Shown: positions 24,763 to 33,663, numbered from the stretch's first letter. The stretch: 64,000 nucleotides of DNA from JBFMFH01 sp040752275 (GCA_040752275.1 JBFMFH010000062.1:62001-126000), one strand, 5' to 3'. Numbers and translations: made by a program. Notes: generated by a model from the letters alone, not told the origin.

Positions 24763-26631
24763 ATGGCGTATGTGCTGAGACTCCTTGCGAACGGTGGCAT
24801 GGCGCTCGCCCTTTCCACGTCCGGTTTGGTGGCCCAGGAGCGGTCGTCCTCACCGATCGCGCCGGCGCCACTCTTCCCCAATGCCGATCGGCGCCAGGTG
24901 CTGGCGCGGGCGTTTCCTGAGATCGACAACCGCTTCCGGACATTTGCCGCGCAGTCCCGGGTACCGGGCATTGCGTGGGGCATCGTGATAGATGGGGAAC
25001 TGGTGCACAGCGGCGCGTCGGGCGACCGCGACGTGCAGGCGAAGGCCCCGGTGAGTGTCGATACGGTCTTCCGCATCGCGTCGATGACCAAGAGCTTCAC
25101 GGCCGTTGCCATCCTGAGGTTGCGAGACGAGGGCAGGCTGTCTCTCGACGATCCGGCGGAGCGGTACATCCCGGAGCTGAGCGGTCTGACCTACCCGACG
25201 TCCGACTCTCCTCACGTCACGATCCGCCACCTGTTGTCGCACGCCGAAGGGTTCCCGGAGGACAATCCCTGGGGCGACCGGCAGTTGGACGCGACCGACG
25301 CCGACATGGCGGCCATGATGCGTCGGGGCATTCCCTTTTCGACGGCCCCGGGCACGGCATACGAGTACTCCAACTTCGGCTTCGCCATCCTCGGCCGTAT
25401 CGTCGCGCGCGTGTCCGGCGTGCCGTACGCCGACTACGTGCGAACCAACATCCTGGCACCCCTCGGGATGACGGCCACGACGCTCGACGTGGCGTCGGTC
25501 CCTGCCGACGTCCTGGCGCACGGATACCGCCTCGAGGACGGACGGTGGATCGAGGAGCCGGCGCTGCCAGACGGCGCCTTCGGCCCGATGGGGGGCATGC
25601 TGACCTCGATGCGCGATCTGGCGAAGTACGTCGGGTTCCTGATGTCGGCCTGGCCGCCTCGGGACGGCCCCGAGAGCGGACCCATCCGTCGTGCGTCGGC
25701 CCGAGAGATGCAACAGGTCTGGCGTCCGACTTCGGCGACGATCACGCGGGCGTCGGTTGACGCGCCGCTGGCCCTCAACGCTGGCGGCTACGGGTTCGGG
25801 CTCCGAATCTGGCAGAACTGCTCGATGAAACACCTGGTGGGCCACAGCGGAGGGCTGCCGGGGTTCGGCTCGCACATGCGTTGGCTGCCCGAGCACGGCG
25901 TCGCGATCATCGCGCTCGGCAACCTCACCTATACGAGCTGGGGCCCCGTTGTCGATGGAGCCATGACCGCGCTGGAGCGGACGGGTGGCCTTCGGGCGCG
26001 AGTGCCTCAGCCATCGCCGGCACTTCTCGACGCACGAGAGCAGGTCATCCGCCTGATGTCGGGCTGGGACGACGATCTGGCCAACGGCCTGGCGGCCGAC
26101 AACCTGTTCCTCGACGAGCCGAAGGAGCGCAGACGAGCGGCATTCGGGGCCCTTGCACAGCGCCACGGTGCCTGCACGCCGGAGGGATCGATCGTTCCCG
26201 AGAACGCGCTGAGGGGTGAATGGAAGATGCGATGCCAGCGCGGCAACGTCTGGGTGCGCATCACCCTGGCGCCGACGATGCCGCCGCGGGTGCAGTACCT
26301 GAACTGGACCTCGGCGATGCCGCTCGCGCCGGCCATGGCGGGAGTTGCCGGCGACATCGTCCGGCTCATCGGCGCGCGCGACGACGAGGGGCTGCGAAGA
26401 CTGCTCGGGCCTCAAGTGAATCCAGAAACGCTGTCGGACACACTCGAAGCGGCCGCGAGGTGGGGGACGTGCGGGCTGGGGACCGTACTGGGGGGCGACG
26501 GCGAGCAGAGCTCGACGGTGAGTCTGTCGTGCACCAAAGGGGAGCTGAGGCTGACGATTGGTCTCGACCCCCAGTCCGGACGGTTGACCCGCCTGCACCT
26601 TGCTCCAGCGCCCGGCACCTGTCCAGAGTGA
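24763..26631 (+). CDS. Serine hydrolase, beta-lactamase/PBP class C family
   Basis: This 622-residue exported protein has a signal peptide (residues 1-25, ending LVAQE). Residues about 45-400 form a class-C beta-lactamase-like domain with SMTK (Ser107, Lys110), YSN (Tyr202, Asn204) and GHSGGLPGFG in the KTG position. The last 200 residues are an accessory domain of unknown fold with two Cys pairs. Family members are D-aminopeptidases, esterases or wall-linked hydrolases; a true beta-lactamase role is unlikely given the length. The ATG at 24763 is preceded by GGAGG; an upstream in-frame ATG lacks one. The gene is divergent from the cyclodeaminase gene with 125 bp between them. Confidence 0.88.
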   Translation: MAYVLRLLANGGMALALSTSGLVAQERSSSPIAPAPLFPNADRRQVLARAFPEIDNRFRTFAAQSRVPGIAWGIVIDGELVHSGASGDRDVQAKAPVSVDTVFRIASMTKSFTAVAILRLRDEGRLSLDDPAERYIPELSGLTYPTSDSPHVTIRHLLSHAEGFPEDNPWGDRQLDATDADMAAMMRRGIPFSTAPGTAYEYSNFGFAILGRIVARVSGVPYADYVRTNILAPLGMTATTLDVASVPADVLAHGYRLEDGRWIEEPALPDGAFGPMGGMLTSMRDLAKYVGFLMSAWPPRDGPESGPIRRASAREMQQVWRPTSATITRASVDAPLALNAGGYGFGLRIWQNCSMKHLVGHSGGLPGFGSHMRWLPEHGVAIIALGNLTYTSWGPVVDGAMTALERTGGLRARVPQPSPALLDAREQVIRLMSGWDDDLANGLAADNLFLDEPKERRRAAFGALAQRHGACTPEGSIVPENALRGEWKMRCQRGNVWVRITLAPTMPPRVQYLNWTSAMPLAPAMAGVAGDIVRLIGARDDEGLRRLLGPQVNPETLSDTLEAAARWGTCGLGTVLGGDGEQSSTVSLSCTKGELRLTIGLDPQSGRLTRLHLAPAPGTCPE

Positions 26632-26717
26632 GCCAAGGCCTCCCTCGCCGCCGCGGTTCCATTTCCTCAACCGCTTCTTCCGTTCGATGGCAATCAGAAG
26701 GGGAAGGCCGGCCGTGG

Positions 26718-27233
26718 TCAGCGTGCCCAGACGAGGACACGCTGGCCGCTCGACTCGCGATGGTCGAGAATCAAGCCCGGACCGTGCCGCTCGAGGTCCT
26801 CCGCCGTGACGTTGAGATGAAAGGGTTCCCCGCCGAACTCCTCGTCTCCGGACGACAGCTTGATGGGCTTGCCCTTCGTCATGCGCAGGAGCCAGAAGGG
26901 GATGTTCAGTCGGATCATCTTCTCCTCGTTCGGGTCCCAGACGACGACGTGGATGGCCTTCAGAGGCCGGGCGTCTTCCGTCGCCTCGACATCGCTGCCC
27001 TTGTGGACGACCGGCTCGCCGTCGACCACGTCGATGAAGGGCTTCTGGCCTTCGAACTCCCGGACGATGGCATCGAACTCGGCCTCAGCCGCCACTCTGG
27101 TCTTCGACGCGGCCTGAAAGGCGAATTGCTGGTAGATGAAGTACCCGGCGACGGCCACCAGTGCGACGCCCACGATGACCACGAAGCTCGCGATCCCCAG
27201 GATGATGAGGCCCCAGGGCGTCTTCTTTGCCAT
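26718..27233 (-). CDS. Single-pass membrane protein of unknown function
   Basis: This protein of about 171 residues starts MAKKTPWG, followed by one transmembrane helix (about 8-33, Ile/Val/Ala-rich) and a soluble, probably periplasmic domain. The latter reads VVVWDPNEEKMIRLNIPFWLLRM, a pattern seen in small acidobacterial proteins whose role is unknown. No catalytic residues or Cys pairs are seen. An alternative ATG 33 bp upstream (27266) would add 11 residues; neither has a strong ribosome site. The TPR gene lies upstream on the same strand (27294), so it may be its downstream partner. Confidence 0.7.
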   Translation of the reverse strand: MAKKTPWGLIILGIASFVVIVGVALVAVAGYFIYQQFAFQAASKTRVAAEAEFDAIVREFEGQKPFIDVVDGEPVVHKGSDVEATEDARPLKAIHVVVWDPNEEKMIRLNIPFWLLRMTKGKPIKLSSGDEEFGGEPFHLNVTAEDLERHGPGLILDHRESSGQRVLVWAR

Positions 27234-27293
27234 AGTCGTTCTCGGACCCGCCTTTTCCGGGCTCATTGTGCACCGGAGCGTATCTTCCTGTCT

Positions 27294-28682
27294 CTACTGA
27301 CGATTCGCAGGTACTTTGGTTCCTCGGTAGGGTCTATCGAGCAGAGCCTCGGCTTCCTTCACACCCAGGGGGTCGTTGTCCAGTCTGCCCAGCGAGAGCG
27401 CCTTCCGGTAGGATGCGCGCGCACCCGGCCGGTCCCCGGCCAGATCGGCCAGTTTGCCCAGCTCCGTGTGGACCCGTCCCCTGACCCAGTCCCGGGCCTC
27501 GGCCTCCATGGCGCGCCGGAGGTCCTGCTCCGCCGCCTCGCGCCGCTGCAGCGCTACGAGAGTGGCGCCGCGCTTGTAGTGCCACAGGCCTTCCTCCCCG
27601 AAGGCCCTGGGGCGATCGTCGCGGGCGCAGTGCTCCAGTCCCTCGTTGAGTAGAGGCAGAGCGTCGGCAGGCCGCCCGGCGCGCAGCGCCGTGGCACCCG
27701 CTTCGAGCCACAAGAGCCGGTTCCGGGGGTAGGCCGCGCGCATCTGCTCGAGGAGCGCCAGTGCCTCGTCCCACCGTTCCTCCCGGTTGTAGATCAGGAC
27801 CAGCCCGAGCTGGCAGCCGACCTGGTCATCGCCGGGGTAGTCCGAGCAGGCCTTCAGCATATCGATGGCGCGCTCCTGGTTGCCACCGAACCCGACGAGG
27901 TACGCCATCCAGCGCTTGATCAGACTGAGATTCGCGACGACGTACCGGTACGTGCCGACGATGAGCCCGGCGTCCTTCCGCGCCGGATCGAGCTGGAGAA
28001 CCCGCTCGTGCTCGTCGAAGGCGCGACGGGCGGCGGTGAATCCGGAGAACACCCTGCCTTCGACGGTCGCCGTGTAGGCGGCCATCTGCCCGACGGCAGC
28101 GCCCACGTTGTAATGGGCATCAGGATCGGTGCCTCTCAGCCGGAGGTGCCGCTCGGCCAGTTCGAGCGACTTGGCGATGTTGGTCCGGAACAGCTCGTCG
28201 AGGTCCGGAGGCGGCTTCTTCAGCTCGAGGTTCGGCTTGGTGAGCGACCCGAGGTAGTCGTCGACCGAAACCGATCCCCGACGGAACAACAGGTTCAACC
28301 ACGAGATGTTCGCCACGGCGCGGTAGGCGGCGGCATCCTCCGGGTCTGCGTCGACGGCTCGCCGGAAGGCCTCCATGGCCTTGTCGTGATCGAGGTTGTA
28401 GGCGAAGGCGTACCCCTGCTGGCGCAGGGCCCTCGACTCGTCGTTGGCGGCGAGTGGGGCCACCGAGAACAGGCCCAGGGCCGCCGCCACGGCCGTGCAT
28501 GCCCATCCCCGGACGCCCCAGCCTGGCTCGTCGATGCGCAAGCATGGCAACGTACTTGCGCCCCCAGAACTGCGTGCTGAGCGAGCGGATCCGACCACGC
28601 TCGGCGGGAGCTTATCGTGGCCGTACCTGTGAGTCGACGCACCTGGCGGGACGTCTGGTGCGTGGTCATGCGGCTTCATCAC
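27294..28682 (-). CDS. TPR-repeat protein, exported
   Basis: This frame of up to 462 residues is largely helical and carries about seven TPR-like units from residue 85 to 450 (for example MEAFRRAVDADPEDAAAYRAVANI). A hydrophobic segment at about 58-78 (ACTAVAAALGLFSVAPLA) looks like a signal peptide, but 58 residues of poorly structured, Ser/Pro-rich sequence precede it. The real start is therefore probably downstream of 28682, possibly a TTG just before the hydrophobic stretch. No partner domain is present. It is flanked by a membrane protein and a lipoprotein on the same strand and may help assemble envelope proteins. Confidence 0.75.
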   Translation of the reverse strand: MMKPHDHAPDVPPGASTHRYGHDKLPPSVVGSARSARSSGGASTLPCLRIDEPGWGVRGWACTAVAAALGLFSVAPLAANDESRALRQQGYAFAYNLDHDKAMEAFRRAVDADPEDAAAYRAVANISWLNLLFRRGSVSVDDYLGSLTKPNLELKKPPPDLDELFRTNIAKSLELAERHLRLRGTDPDAHYNVGAAVGQMAAYTATVEGRVFSGFTAARRAFDEHERVLQLDPARKDAGLIVGTYRYVVANLSLIKRWMAYLVGFGGNQERAIDMLKACSDYPGDDQVGCQLGLVLIYNREERWDEALALLEQMRAAYPRNRLLWLEAGATALRAGRPADALPLLNEGLEHCARDDRPRAFGEEGLWHYKRGATLVALQRREAAEQDLRRAMEAEARDWVRGRVHTELGKLADLAGDRPGARASYRKALSLGRLDNDPLGVKEAEALLDRPYRGTKVPANRQ

Positions 28683-28700
28683 GCATCCCCGCAGCGGCGC

Positions 28701-29351
28701 CTACTTCATGCCGGACAGCTTCCCCAGATCGACCGCGTCCATGAAGTCGCGCAGCACCGCCGTGTCGTTGATGTTGCGGCCTCGAAGCTGCACGAAGAAC
28801 CGCTTGTTGACGACGACGGCCAGCTCGCCCTCTTTCGCGTCGCTGTCCCACTTCTCGAAGCCCGGATTGCCCTTGACCGTCGTGCCCTTCTCGTATCCGG
28901 TTCCGGACTCCTTCTCATATCCAACCGCCATCATCATCATGTAGGGCAGGAAGAACATCTGGCGGTAGCCCGTGTCCACCACGGAGGCCTCGATGTCCAT
29001 GTCGTTCTTGGTGTAAGTGACTTCCGTCTTCGACATGGCGATGGGCGCCGACATCTTCTCGCCAGTGGGTGAGCCTCTCTCCCACCCGCCGAAATCAGGA
29101 AGCACCGTTTGCAGCTCGCGGAAGCTGACAGGCTCGACCTCCTTGGCGTCGCCGCCGCCCTCGGCCATCTGCTTGAAGGCGTCGGCCATCTGCTGCATGC
29201 CGGCGGCCGCGTCTCCCATCGGGCTGCCCGTGGATTTCGCTTGCTCCGCCGCCTGCTCGGCCGCCTTCTGGGCCTCTTCCTGTTTGCCACCGCACGAAGC
29301 GGCGGCCAGAACGAACATCAGAACTACCACCACGACACTGAGTCTGCGCAT
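28701..29351 (-). CDS. Lipoprotein of unknown function
   Basis: This 216-residue protein starts at 29351, behind a GGAGG ribosome site. The first 20 residues form a lipoprotein signal with lipobox AAASC (Cys about 20). A charged coiled-coil-like stretch (KQEEAQKAAEQAAEQAK) and a Met/Gly-rich region follow. The C-terminal half (about 75-215) is a mixed domain containing VGYEKESGTGYEKG and a hydrophobic MMMM patch. It is probably anchored to the outer or inner membrane facing the periplasm. No known enzyme motif is seen. It precedes the TPR gene by 18 bp, and the pair may be co-transcribed. Confidence 0.75.
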   Translation of the reverse strand: MRRLSVVVVVLMFVLAAASCGGKQEEAQKAAEQAAEQAKSTGSPMGDAAAGMQQMADAFKQMAEGGGDAKEVEPVSFRELQTVLPDFGGWERGSPTGEKMSAPIAMSKTEVTYTKNDMDIEASVVDTGYRQMFFLPYMMMMAVGYEKESGTGYEKGTTVKGNPGFEKWDSDAKEGELAVVVNKRFFVQLRGRNINDTAVLRDFMDAVDLGKLSGMK

Positions 29352-29425
29352 GCTGCCTCCAGGGATCGTTCGTTCAACTGTCCACGCCGAGCACCAATGG
29401 CACCCGCATCCAGATCGGAATCCGG

Positions 29426-29785
29426 TCAGCGACCAAGCTGCTGGCGGACCAGACGCTCGACCAGCGCGGCCAGCGGCTCGCCGCCGAGCACGAATGCACC
29501 GGCGGCTCCGGACCAGGAGAGCTTGTACCCGCGCCCGAGCGCCGACACCCAGATCTGGTGCACGGGTGCATTGGGGCTGACGATGAACCGGGCCGGGGAC
29601 GGGCCTTCGAACCGCACGTCCACGACGCCGTTCTGGAACTCGACTTCGAAGTCCTCCTTGTCGGCGAGCGCTGACAGCGAACGCTGCAGGGCCTCGAGCG
29701 TGTCGTCGGCCCTGACCCGAAACTCCTCGTCGGTCAGCCCTTCGATGCGCAAGGATGGGGAAGAAGCACTCAGCCTGTCGCCCAT
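29426..29785 (-). CDS. cyaY: Frataxin-like iron donor CyaY
   Basis: This 119-residue cytosolic protein has the frataxin alpha-beta fold. An acidic first helix (EEFRVRADDTLEALQRSLSA) leads to the strand FEVEFQNGVVDVRFEG, the core motif VHQIWVSALGRGYKLSW and a C-terminal helix. Frataxin regulates iron-sulfur cluster assembly on IscU and binds iron through acidic residues of helix 1. Its length is close to E. coli CyaY (106). The gene is divergent from the tungsten oxidoreductase operon, itself an Fe-S enzyme. A TATCAT box seven bases before the ATG and no ribosome site suggest a leaderless transcript. Confidence 0.88.
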   Translation of the reverse strand: MGDRLSASSPSLRIEGLTDEEFRVRADDTLEALQRSLSALADKEDFEVEFQNGVVDVRFEGPSPARFIVSPNAPVHQIWVSALGRGYKLSWSGAAGAFVLGGEPLAALVERLVRQQLGR

Positions 29786-29792
29786 GGGCCGG

Positions 29793-29798
29793 ATGATA
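29793..29798 (-). promoter_or_regulatory. -10 box of cyaY (leaderless type)
   Basis: TATCAT on the minus strand, seven bases and then ATG at 29785. No clear -35 or ribosome site is seen. Confidence 0.45.
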
Positions 29799-29809
29799 GC
29801 AGAGGAGGC

Positions 29810-29838
29810 TTGCCAGCGGCAGCCGGGGATAGTCTAAT
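29810..29838 (+). promoter_or_regulatory. Sigma-70 promoter of the aldehyde oxidoreductase operon
   Basis: TTGCCA (29810-29815), a 17-bp spacer and TCTAAT (29833-29838). The ATG at 29848 comes nine bases later, so the mRNA leader would be almost absent. A small inverted repeat (GGATA/TATCC) covers the initiation area. Confidence 0.55.
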
Positions 29839-29847
29839 GGATTATCC

Positions 29848-31821
29848 ATGATCAACCGCAACCGCGTGGCAGGGTTGCTCGAAGAGCTGCCCGCGTCTCC
29901 CGGGTTTCCCGGGCAGGGCGCGACGCTCTTCATCGATCTGACCGCGAAATCGGTGCACCGGCGCTACACGCCTCTCGGGGTCGTGCGGACGCTCCTGACC
30001 GGTCGCGGCGCAAACATGTTCTATCTGTACCGGCTGCTCGACGAAGGCTTGGATCCGCTCGATCCGCAAGTCCCGCTGATCATCGGTGCCGGCGTCCTCA
30101 CCGGCCTGGTGCCCAGTGCGGCCAGAGGCAACGCCACGTCCTGGTCGCCCGAGTCCGGTGTACTGATGGACGGGAGTGCCGGCGATGAGTTCCCGTCCTT
30201 CCTGCGTTTGAGCGGGATCGACCATCTGGTGCTCTACGGGCGAAGCAATCCCTGGTCGCTGTTGCATCTCGCCGACGGCAGAGTGCGCTTCCTGGATGCG
30301 ACAGCGTATCTGGGGCTCGACAACATCGACATGCGGGCGCGCGTCGAGGCGGCTTTCGGCGGCCGCTGGGCCCGGGACCTGGCGATGCTGAACATCACGC
30401 GCGCCGGTGAGCGCCGGGTGCTGACCAGCGCGATCATGGCCGGCGCCAAGTCCTGCTTCGCCCGCGGCGGGCCCGGAGCGAAGATGGGTGCGCTGCGCCT
30501 GAAGGCCATCATCGTCCAGGGTCAGCCGGCCGGGTTCCAGACCGCCGCACCCTTCAAGCCGTACAACCGCCATGTCGCCGCCAAGATCCGCGCCACGTCA
30601 GTCGTCCAGCATGCGCTGAAGACGAGGGGGACGCCGTTCCTTTACAAGCCGAGCCGCCTGCTCGGGGCCATGGGCACGCGCAACAACCAGGAAACCACCT
30701 GGACCGATGCGCTGGATGCCGAGCACATCGACAAGTACCGTCCGGGAATGGCCGGGTGCTTCCGCTGCCCGGTCAACTGCCGGCCGCTGAACACCCTCGA
30801 TCCCGGCAGCACGGACCGCTATGCGAGCGGTGACGGCCCGGAGTACGTGACGCTGGGGAAGTTTGGTCCAGGTCTCGGGATCGACCGGCTCGAGACGGTC
30901 ATCCGCCTCAACAACATCTGCAACGACCTCGGCCTCGATACGGCGTCCACCGGATCGGCGCTGGCGTGGGCGTTCGAGCTGTACCAGCGGGGGATCATCA
31001 ACGAGCGCCACACTGGCGGACTGCGGCTCGCCTGGGGCGACGGGGAGCTGGTCGAGCGGCTGCTCGTGAAGCTGGCGTTGCGGGAAGGGTTCGGGAACGT
31101 TCTGGCAGACGGCACGCGGGCCGTCGAGCGGGGACACTATCCGCCCGAAGCCCTTCGCTACCGCATGGCCGTCAAGGGCCTGATGCAAAGCGACCCGCAC
31201 GATGCCAGGATCCTCAAGGCCTTCGCCCTGGGACTTGCCGTATCGACGCGGGGAATGGACCACCTGCGCAACCGTGCCACACTCGAGATCAATGCACGCA
31301 TCAACGACGATCCCGCGTTCAAGGCGCGGCTGTACGGCGGAGCCGTCAGCGCGCGGCCGAATGCCTACGACGGGAAGGAACTCGCCGTGCGCGTCTGCGA
31401 GAACGTCTTCGCCGTCGGAGACGCCGTCGGCATGTGCCGCTTCACGACGACGCTGTTCAACAGCCCGTCGCTGCCCGGCCCGGCCGAGTTCGCCACTCAG
31501 ATTGCCAACGTCACTGGCCTGGTGTTCACCGAGGACGACCTGGCTCGGATCGGGCTGGACATCTGTGGCGTGGAGCGGCTGATCAACCACCGCCTGGGCG
31601 TCAGGCGGCGCGACGACACACTGCCCGACCGCTGGTTCGACGAACCCATCGCCGTCGGACCGTACTCCGGAGAGCGGATCGATCGCGCCGAATTCGACGC
31701 GATGCTCTCGCGCTTCTACGCCGTGTCCGGCCTCAATCGCGACGGCATTCCGCAAGACCGGTGGCGGGGACGGCTCGAGGCCGCGCTGCAGGGGGACCAA
31801 GCGACCGCAGGTGTAAGATAG
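29848..31821 (+). CDS. Aldehyde:ferredoxin oxidoreductase (tungsten enzyme)
   Basis: This 657-residue AOR-family enzyme oxidises aldehydes (or runs the reverse acid reduction) using a tungsto-bispterin cofactor, a [4Fe-4S] cluster and ferredoxin. Cluster ligands CFRCPVNC (Cys304, Cys307, Cys311) and Cys530 match the P. furiosus spacing. N-terminal pterin-binding stretches include GRGANMFYLYRLL and KMGALRLKAIIV; STGSALAWAFELY and STRGMDHLRNRATLE follow. The N-terminus is about 20 residues longer than usual. The next genes encode a Cys-rich membrane protein and a MoaD-like protein, suggesting an operon for a membrane-associated tungsten enzyme. The physiological aldehyde is unknown. Confidence 0.9.
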   Translation: MINRNRVAGLLEELPASPGFPGQGATLFIDLTAKSVHRRYTPLGVVRTLLTGRGANMFYLYRLLDEGLDPLDPQVPLIIGAGVLTGLVPSAARGNATSWSPESGVLMDGSAGDEFPSFLRLSGIDHLVLYGRSNPWSLLHLADGRVRFLDATAYLGLDNIDMRARVEAAFGGRWARDLAMLNITRAGERRVLTSAIMAGAKSCFARGGPGAKMGALRLKAIIVQGQPAGFQTAAPFKPYNRHVAAKIRATSVVQHALKTRGTPFLYKPSRLLGAMGTRNNQETTWTDALDAEHIDKYRPGMAGCFRCPVNCRPLNTLDPGSTDRYASGDGPEYVTLGKFGPGLGIDRLETVIRLNNICNDLGLDTASTGSALAWAFELYQRGIINERHTGGLRLAWGDGELVERLLVKLALREGFGNVLADGTRAVERGHYPPEALRYRMAVKGLMQSDPHDARILKAFALGLAVSTRGMDHLRNRATLEINARINDDPAFKARLYGGAVSARPNAYDGKELAVRVCENVFAVGDAVGMCRFTTTLFNSPSLPGPAEFATQIANVTGLVFTEDDLARIGLDICGVERLINHRLGVRRRDDTLPDRWFDEPIAVGPYSGERIDRAEFDAMLSRFYAVSGLNRDGIPQDRWRGRLEAALQGDQATAGVR

Positions 31822-31844
31822 GCGCAGAGAAGGAAGGTGGAGCC

Positions 31845-32396
31845 GTGAACGCTGCGATGTATCTCATCGGCGCCCTCGCGGTGGTGGCGGTACTGTTCTT
31901 CGTCTTGCGCAGGCCTGTCCGGGAGTACGTCAGGATGCGCGGCGATCGGGTCGTCACGTGCCCGGAGAACGAACAGATCGTCGCCGTCCAGGTTGACGCG
32001 GGGTACGCGGCGAGGACCGCGGTTGCCGGCCGCGAGCGGCTGCGGCTCGAATCGTGCACCCGCTGGCCCGAGAAGGCCGGGTGCGGGCAGGAATGCCTGC
32101 GGCAGATCGAGGACCAGCCCGAGGACTGCCTCGTCAAGACCCAGGTGACGCGGTGGTACGCGGGCAAGGCGTGTGCACTCTGCGGCAGGGCCCTCGGCCA
32201 GCTCGAGTGGGCCGAACACAAGCCGGCCCTGATGAACCCGGATGGTGTGACGGTGATGTGGAGCGATGTGAAGCCGGAGACGATCTACGAGGTCTTCGAT
32301 TCGCACGCACCCATCTGCTGGGACTGCCACATCGCCGAGACGTTCCGCCGCACGCGGCCCGATCTGGTCATCGACAACCCGCACGCGAGTGGGTAG
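31845..32396 (+). CDS. Cys-rich single-pass membrane protein
   Basis: The gene starts with GTG at 31845 behind AAGGAAGG. The product of 183 residues has one N-terminal helix (about 5-22, ALAVVAVLFFVL), a basic stretch and a Cys-rich domain with VTCPENEQIVAV, CGQECLRQI, CALCGRALG and CWDCHIAE. The CxxC pairs suggest zinc or an Fe-S/heme centre; CWDCH fits a CxxCH heme motif formally, but there is no export signal other than the single helix. It lies 23 bp after the oxidoreductase and overlaps or abuts the MoaD-like gene. A role as membrane partner or electron carrier of the AOR enzyme is inferred from context. Confidence 0.75.
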   Translation: MNAAMYLIGALAVVAVLFFVLRRPVREYVRMRGDRVVTCPENEQIVAVQVDAGYAARTAVAGRERLRLESCTRWPEKAGCGQECLRQIEDQPEDCLVKTQVTRWYAGKACALCGRALGQLEWAEHKPALMNPDGVTVMWSDVKPETIYEVFDSHAPICWDCHIAETFRRTRPDLVIDNPHASG

Positions 32397-32415
32397 CCTG
32401 GACGGAAGACCCGCG

Positions 32416-32703
32416 ATGACCGTGACGGTGCGCGTGCCGGGGGCGCTGGCCCAAGGCCGGGATTCGGGATCGCCGACATCGCGAGTCTCGGCGGATGCCA
32501 CCCTGGTCATCGACGTGCTGCCGGCCACGCTCGGGGAACTCGTTGCCGTGCTCGACCGGCAGATTCCCGGGTTGGCCAAGCGGCTTGCCGCCGGCGGCTT
32601 CAACTTCGTGGTGAACGACGAGGTCCTGCTGCACGGCGCCGCCGCGCACGAGCTACACGACGGCGACCGGATCGAGCTGCTCCCCGCCATCGCCGGCGGA
32701 TGA
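32416..32703 (+). CDS. MoaD/ThiS-family sulfur-carrier protein
   Basis: This 95-residue ubiquitin-like protein ends in the Gly-Gly tail that is adenylated and thiocarboxylated in MoaD and ThiS. DGDRIELLPAIAGG matches the family C-terminus, and LGELVAVLDRQIPGLAKRL matches the central helix. Following the tungsten oxidoreductase, it probably supplies dithiolene sulfur for pterin cofactor synthesis. ATG at 32416 gives the standard length; an in-frame GTG at 32389 overlaps the previous stop. Residues about 15-22 (GRDSGSP) are an unusual insert encoded by two GGGATTC-like heptads. Confidence 0.82.
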   Translation: MTVTVRVPGALAQGRDSGSPTSRVSADATLVIDVLPATLGELVAVLDRQIPGLAKRLAAGGFNFVVNDEVLLHGAAAHELHDGDRIELLPAIAGG

Positions 32704-32726
32704 TCCCATTGCGGATTGCGGACCTA

Positions 32727-33656
32727 TCAGGCCCCTGGCGACGCCACGTACGACTTCCGTGCCCTGACCCTCATCCCCGGCTTCCTCACCGAGACGGTGA
32801 GTTTGTGGACCTTCCCGTCGAGGGTGGCCGGGGCGAAGCCCAGCACGTACTGGCTCCGTAGCTCCTGCGCGATGCGCGTGAAGGCGGAACCCAGATCCTT
32901 TGCGCCCGTCAGGGCGAAGTACCCGCCGCCGGTTTCCTCGGCGAGCTTGCGCAGGACGCGGTCCGGCTTGGTCCGCACTTGTCGCACGCCGTCGAAGTAG
33001 ACGGACTCGAGCCCGATGCCGTAGATCATGACCTCGTCTGCCGTAGCACGGTCAAGAACGTCGCCCTGCCCGATCTTGCTGGCCGTGTCCTCGCCATCGG
33101 TGAGCAACAGGATGACTCGCCGGCCCTCGATCCCGGCCAACCGGTCGAGCGACTGGTCGATCGCGTCGTTCAAGCGCGTCGGATAGCCGAAGTCGAGCTC
33201 CTTCAGGGCTGCAATGAGCTCGTCGCGGTCTGCGGTGAAGATCCCGCTGAACTCGATCTTGTCGTTGAACGCCCCCACCATGGCGCGATCCTGTGGGAGG
33301 AGGCGGATGAGGAACTGCTCGGCTCCGTCCCGCACGAGTTTGAGCGAATCCGTCATGCTGCCGCTCGTGTCGAGCATCACGACCGCGGTGATGGGTTGGA
33401 TCTGGTTCTCGAACACCAGCAGGTTCTGACGGACGTTGTTGTCGAGGACTTCGAAATCCTCGCGCACGAGATCCGGAACCAGTCGGTCCTGCGCGTCGGT
33501 GACCGTGGCGTAAATGGGTACCAGCCTGGTGCCGGAGCGGAAGGTCGCTCCGGGCTGCTGAGATGCCTTCGCCGCCCATTCGAGCCCGCCGAGAGCGGGT
33601 GCCGCCAGGGCCACCAGCACGCCAATGGCCACAAAAGAGTACACGCTGCGCCGCAT
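32727..33656 (-). CDS. VWFA domain protein with intact MIDAS
   Basis: This 309-residue exported protein has a signal peptide (residues 1-23) and a VWFA-related domain. An N-terminal beta segment (LVPIYATVTDAQDRLVPDL) leads to the A-domain with MIDAS motif LDTSGSM (DxSxS intact), then LLLTDGEDTAS, and ends RARKSYVASPGA. Unlike the two VWFA proteins of the large operon it lacks TPRs and keeps the metal site. It is probably a periplasmic or surface protein binding a partner through the metal. The start at 33656 is seven bases after TAAGAT, with no ribosome site. It is convergent with the MoaD-like gene (23 bp between stops). Confidence 0.87.
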   Translation of the reverse strand: MRRSVYSFVAIGVLVALAAPALGGLEWAAKASQQPGATFRSGTRLVPIYATVTDAQDRLVPDLVREDFEVLDNNVRQNLLVFENQIQPITAVVMLDTSGSMTDSLKLVRDGAEQFLIRLLPQDRAMVGAFNDKIEFSGIFTADRDELIAALKELDFGYPTRLNDAIDQSLDRLAGIEGRRVILLLTDGEDTASKIGQGDVLDRATADEVMIYGIGLESVYFDGVRQVRTKPDRVLRKLAEETGGGYFALTGAKDLGSAFTRIAQELRSQYVLGFAPATLDGKVHKLTVSVRKPGMRVRARKSYVASPGA

Positions 33657-33663
33657 GACACGG

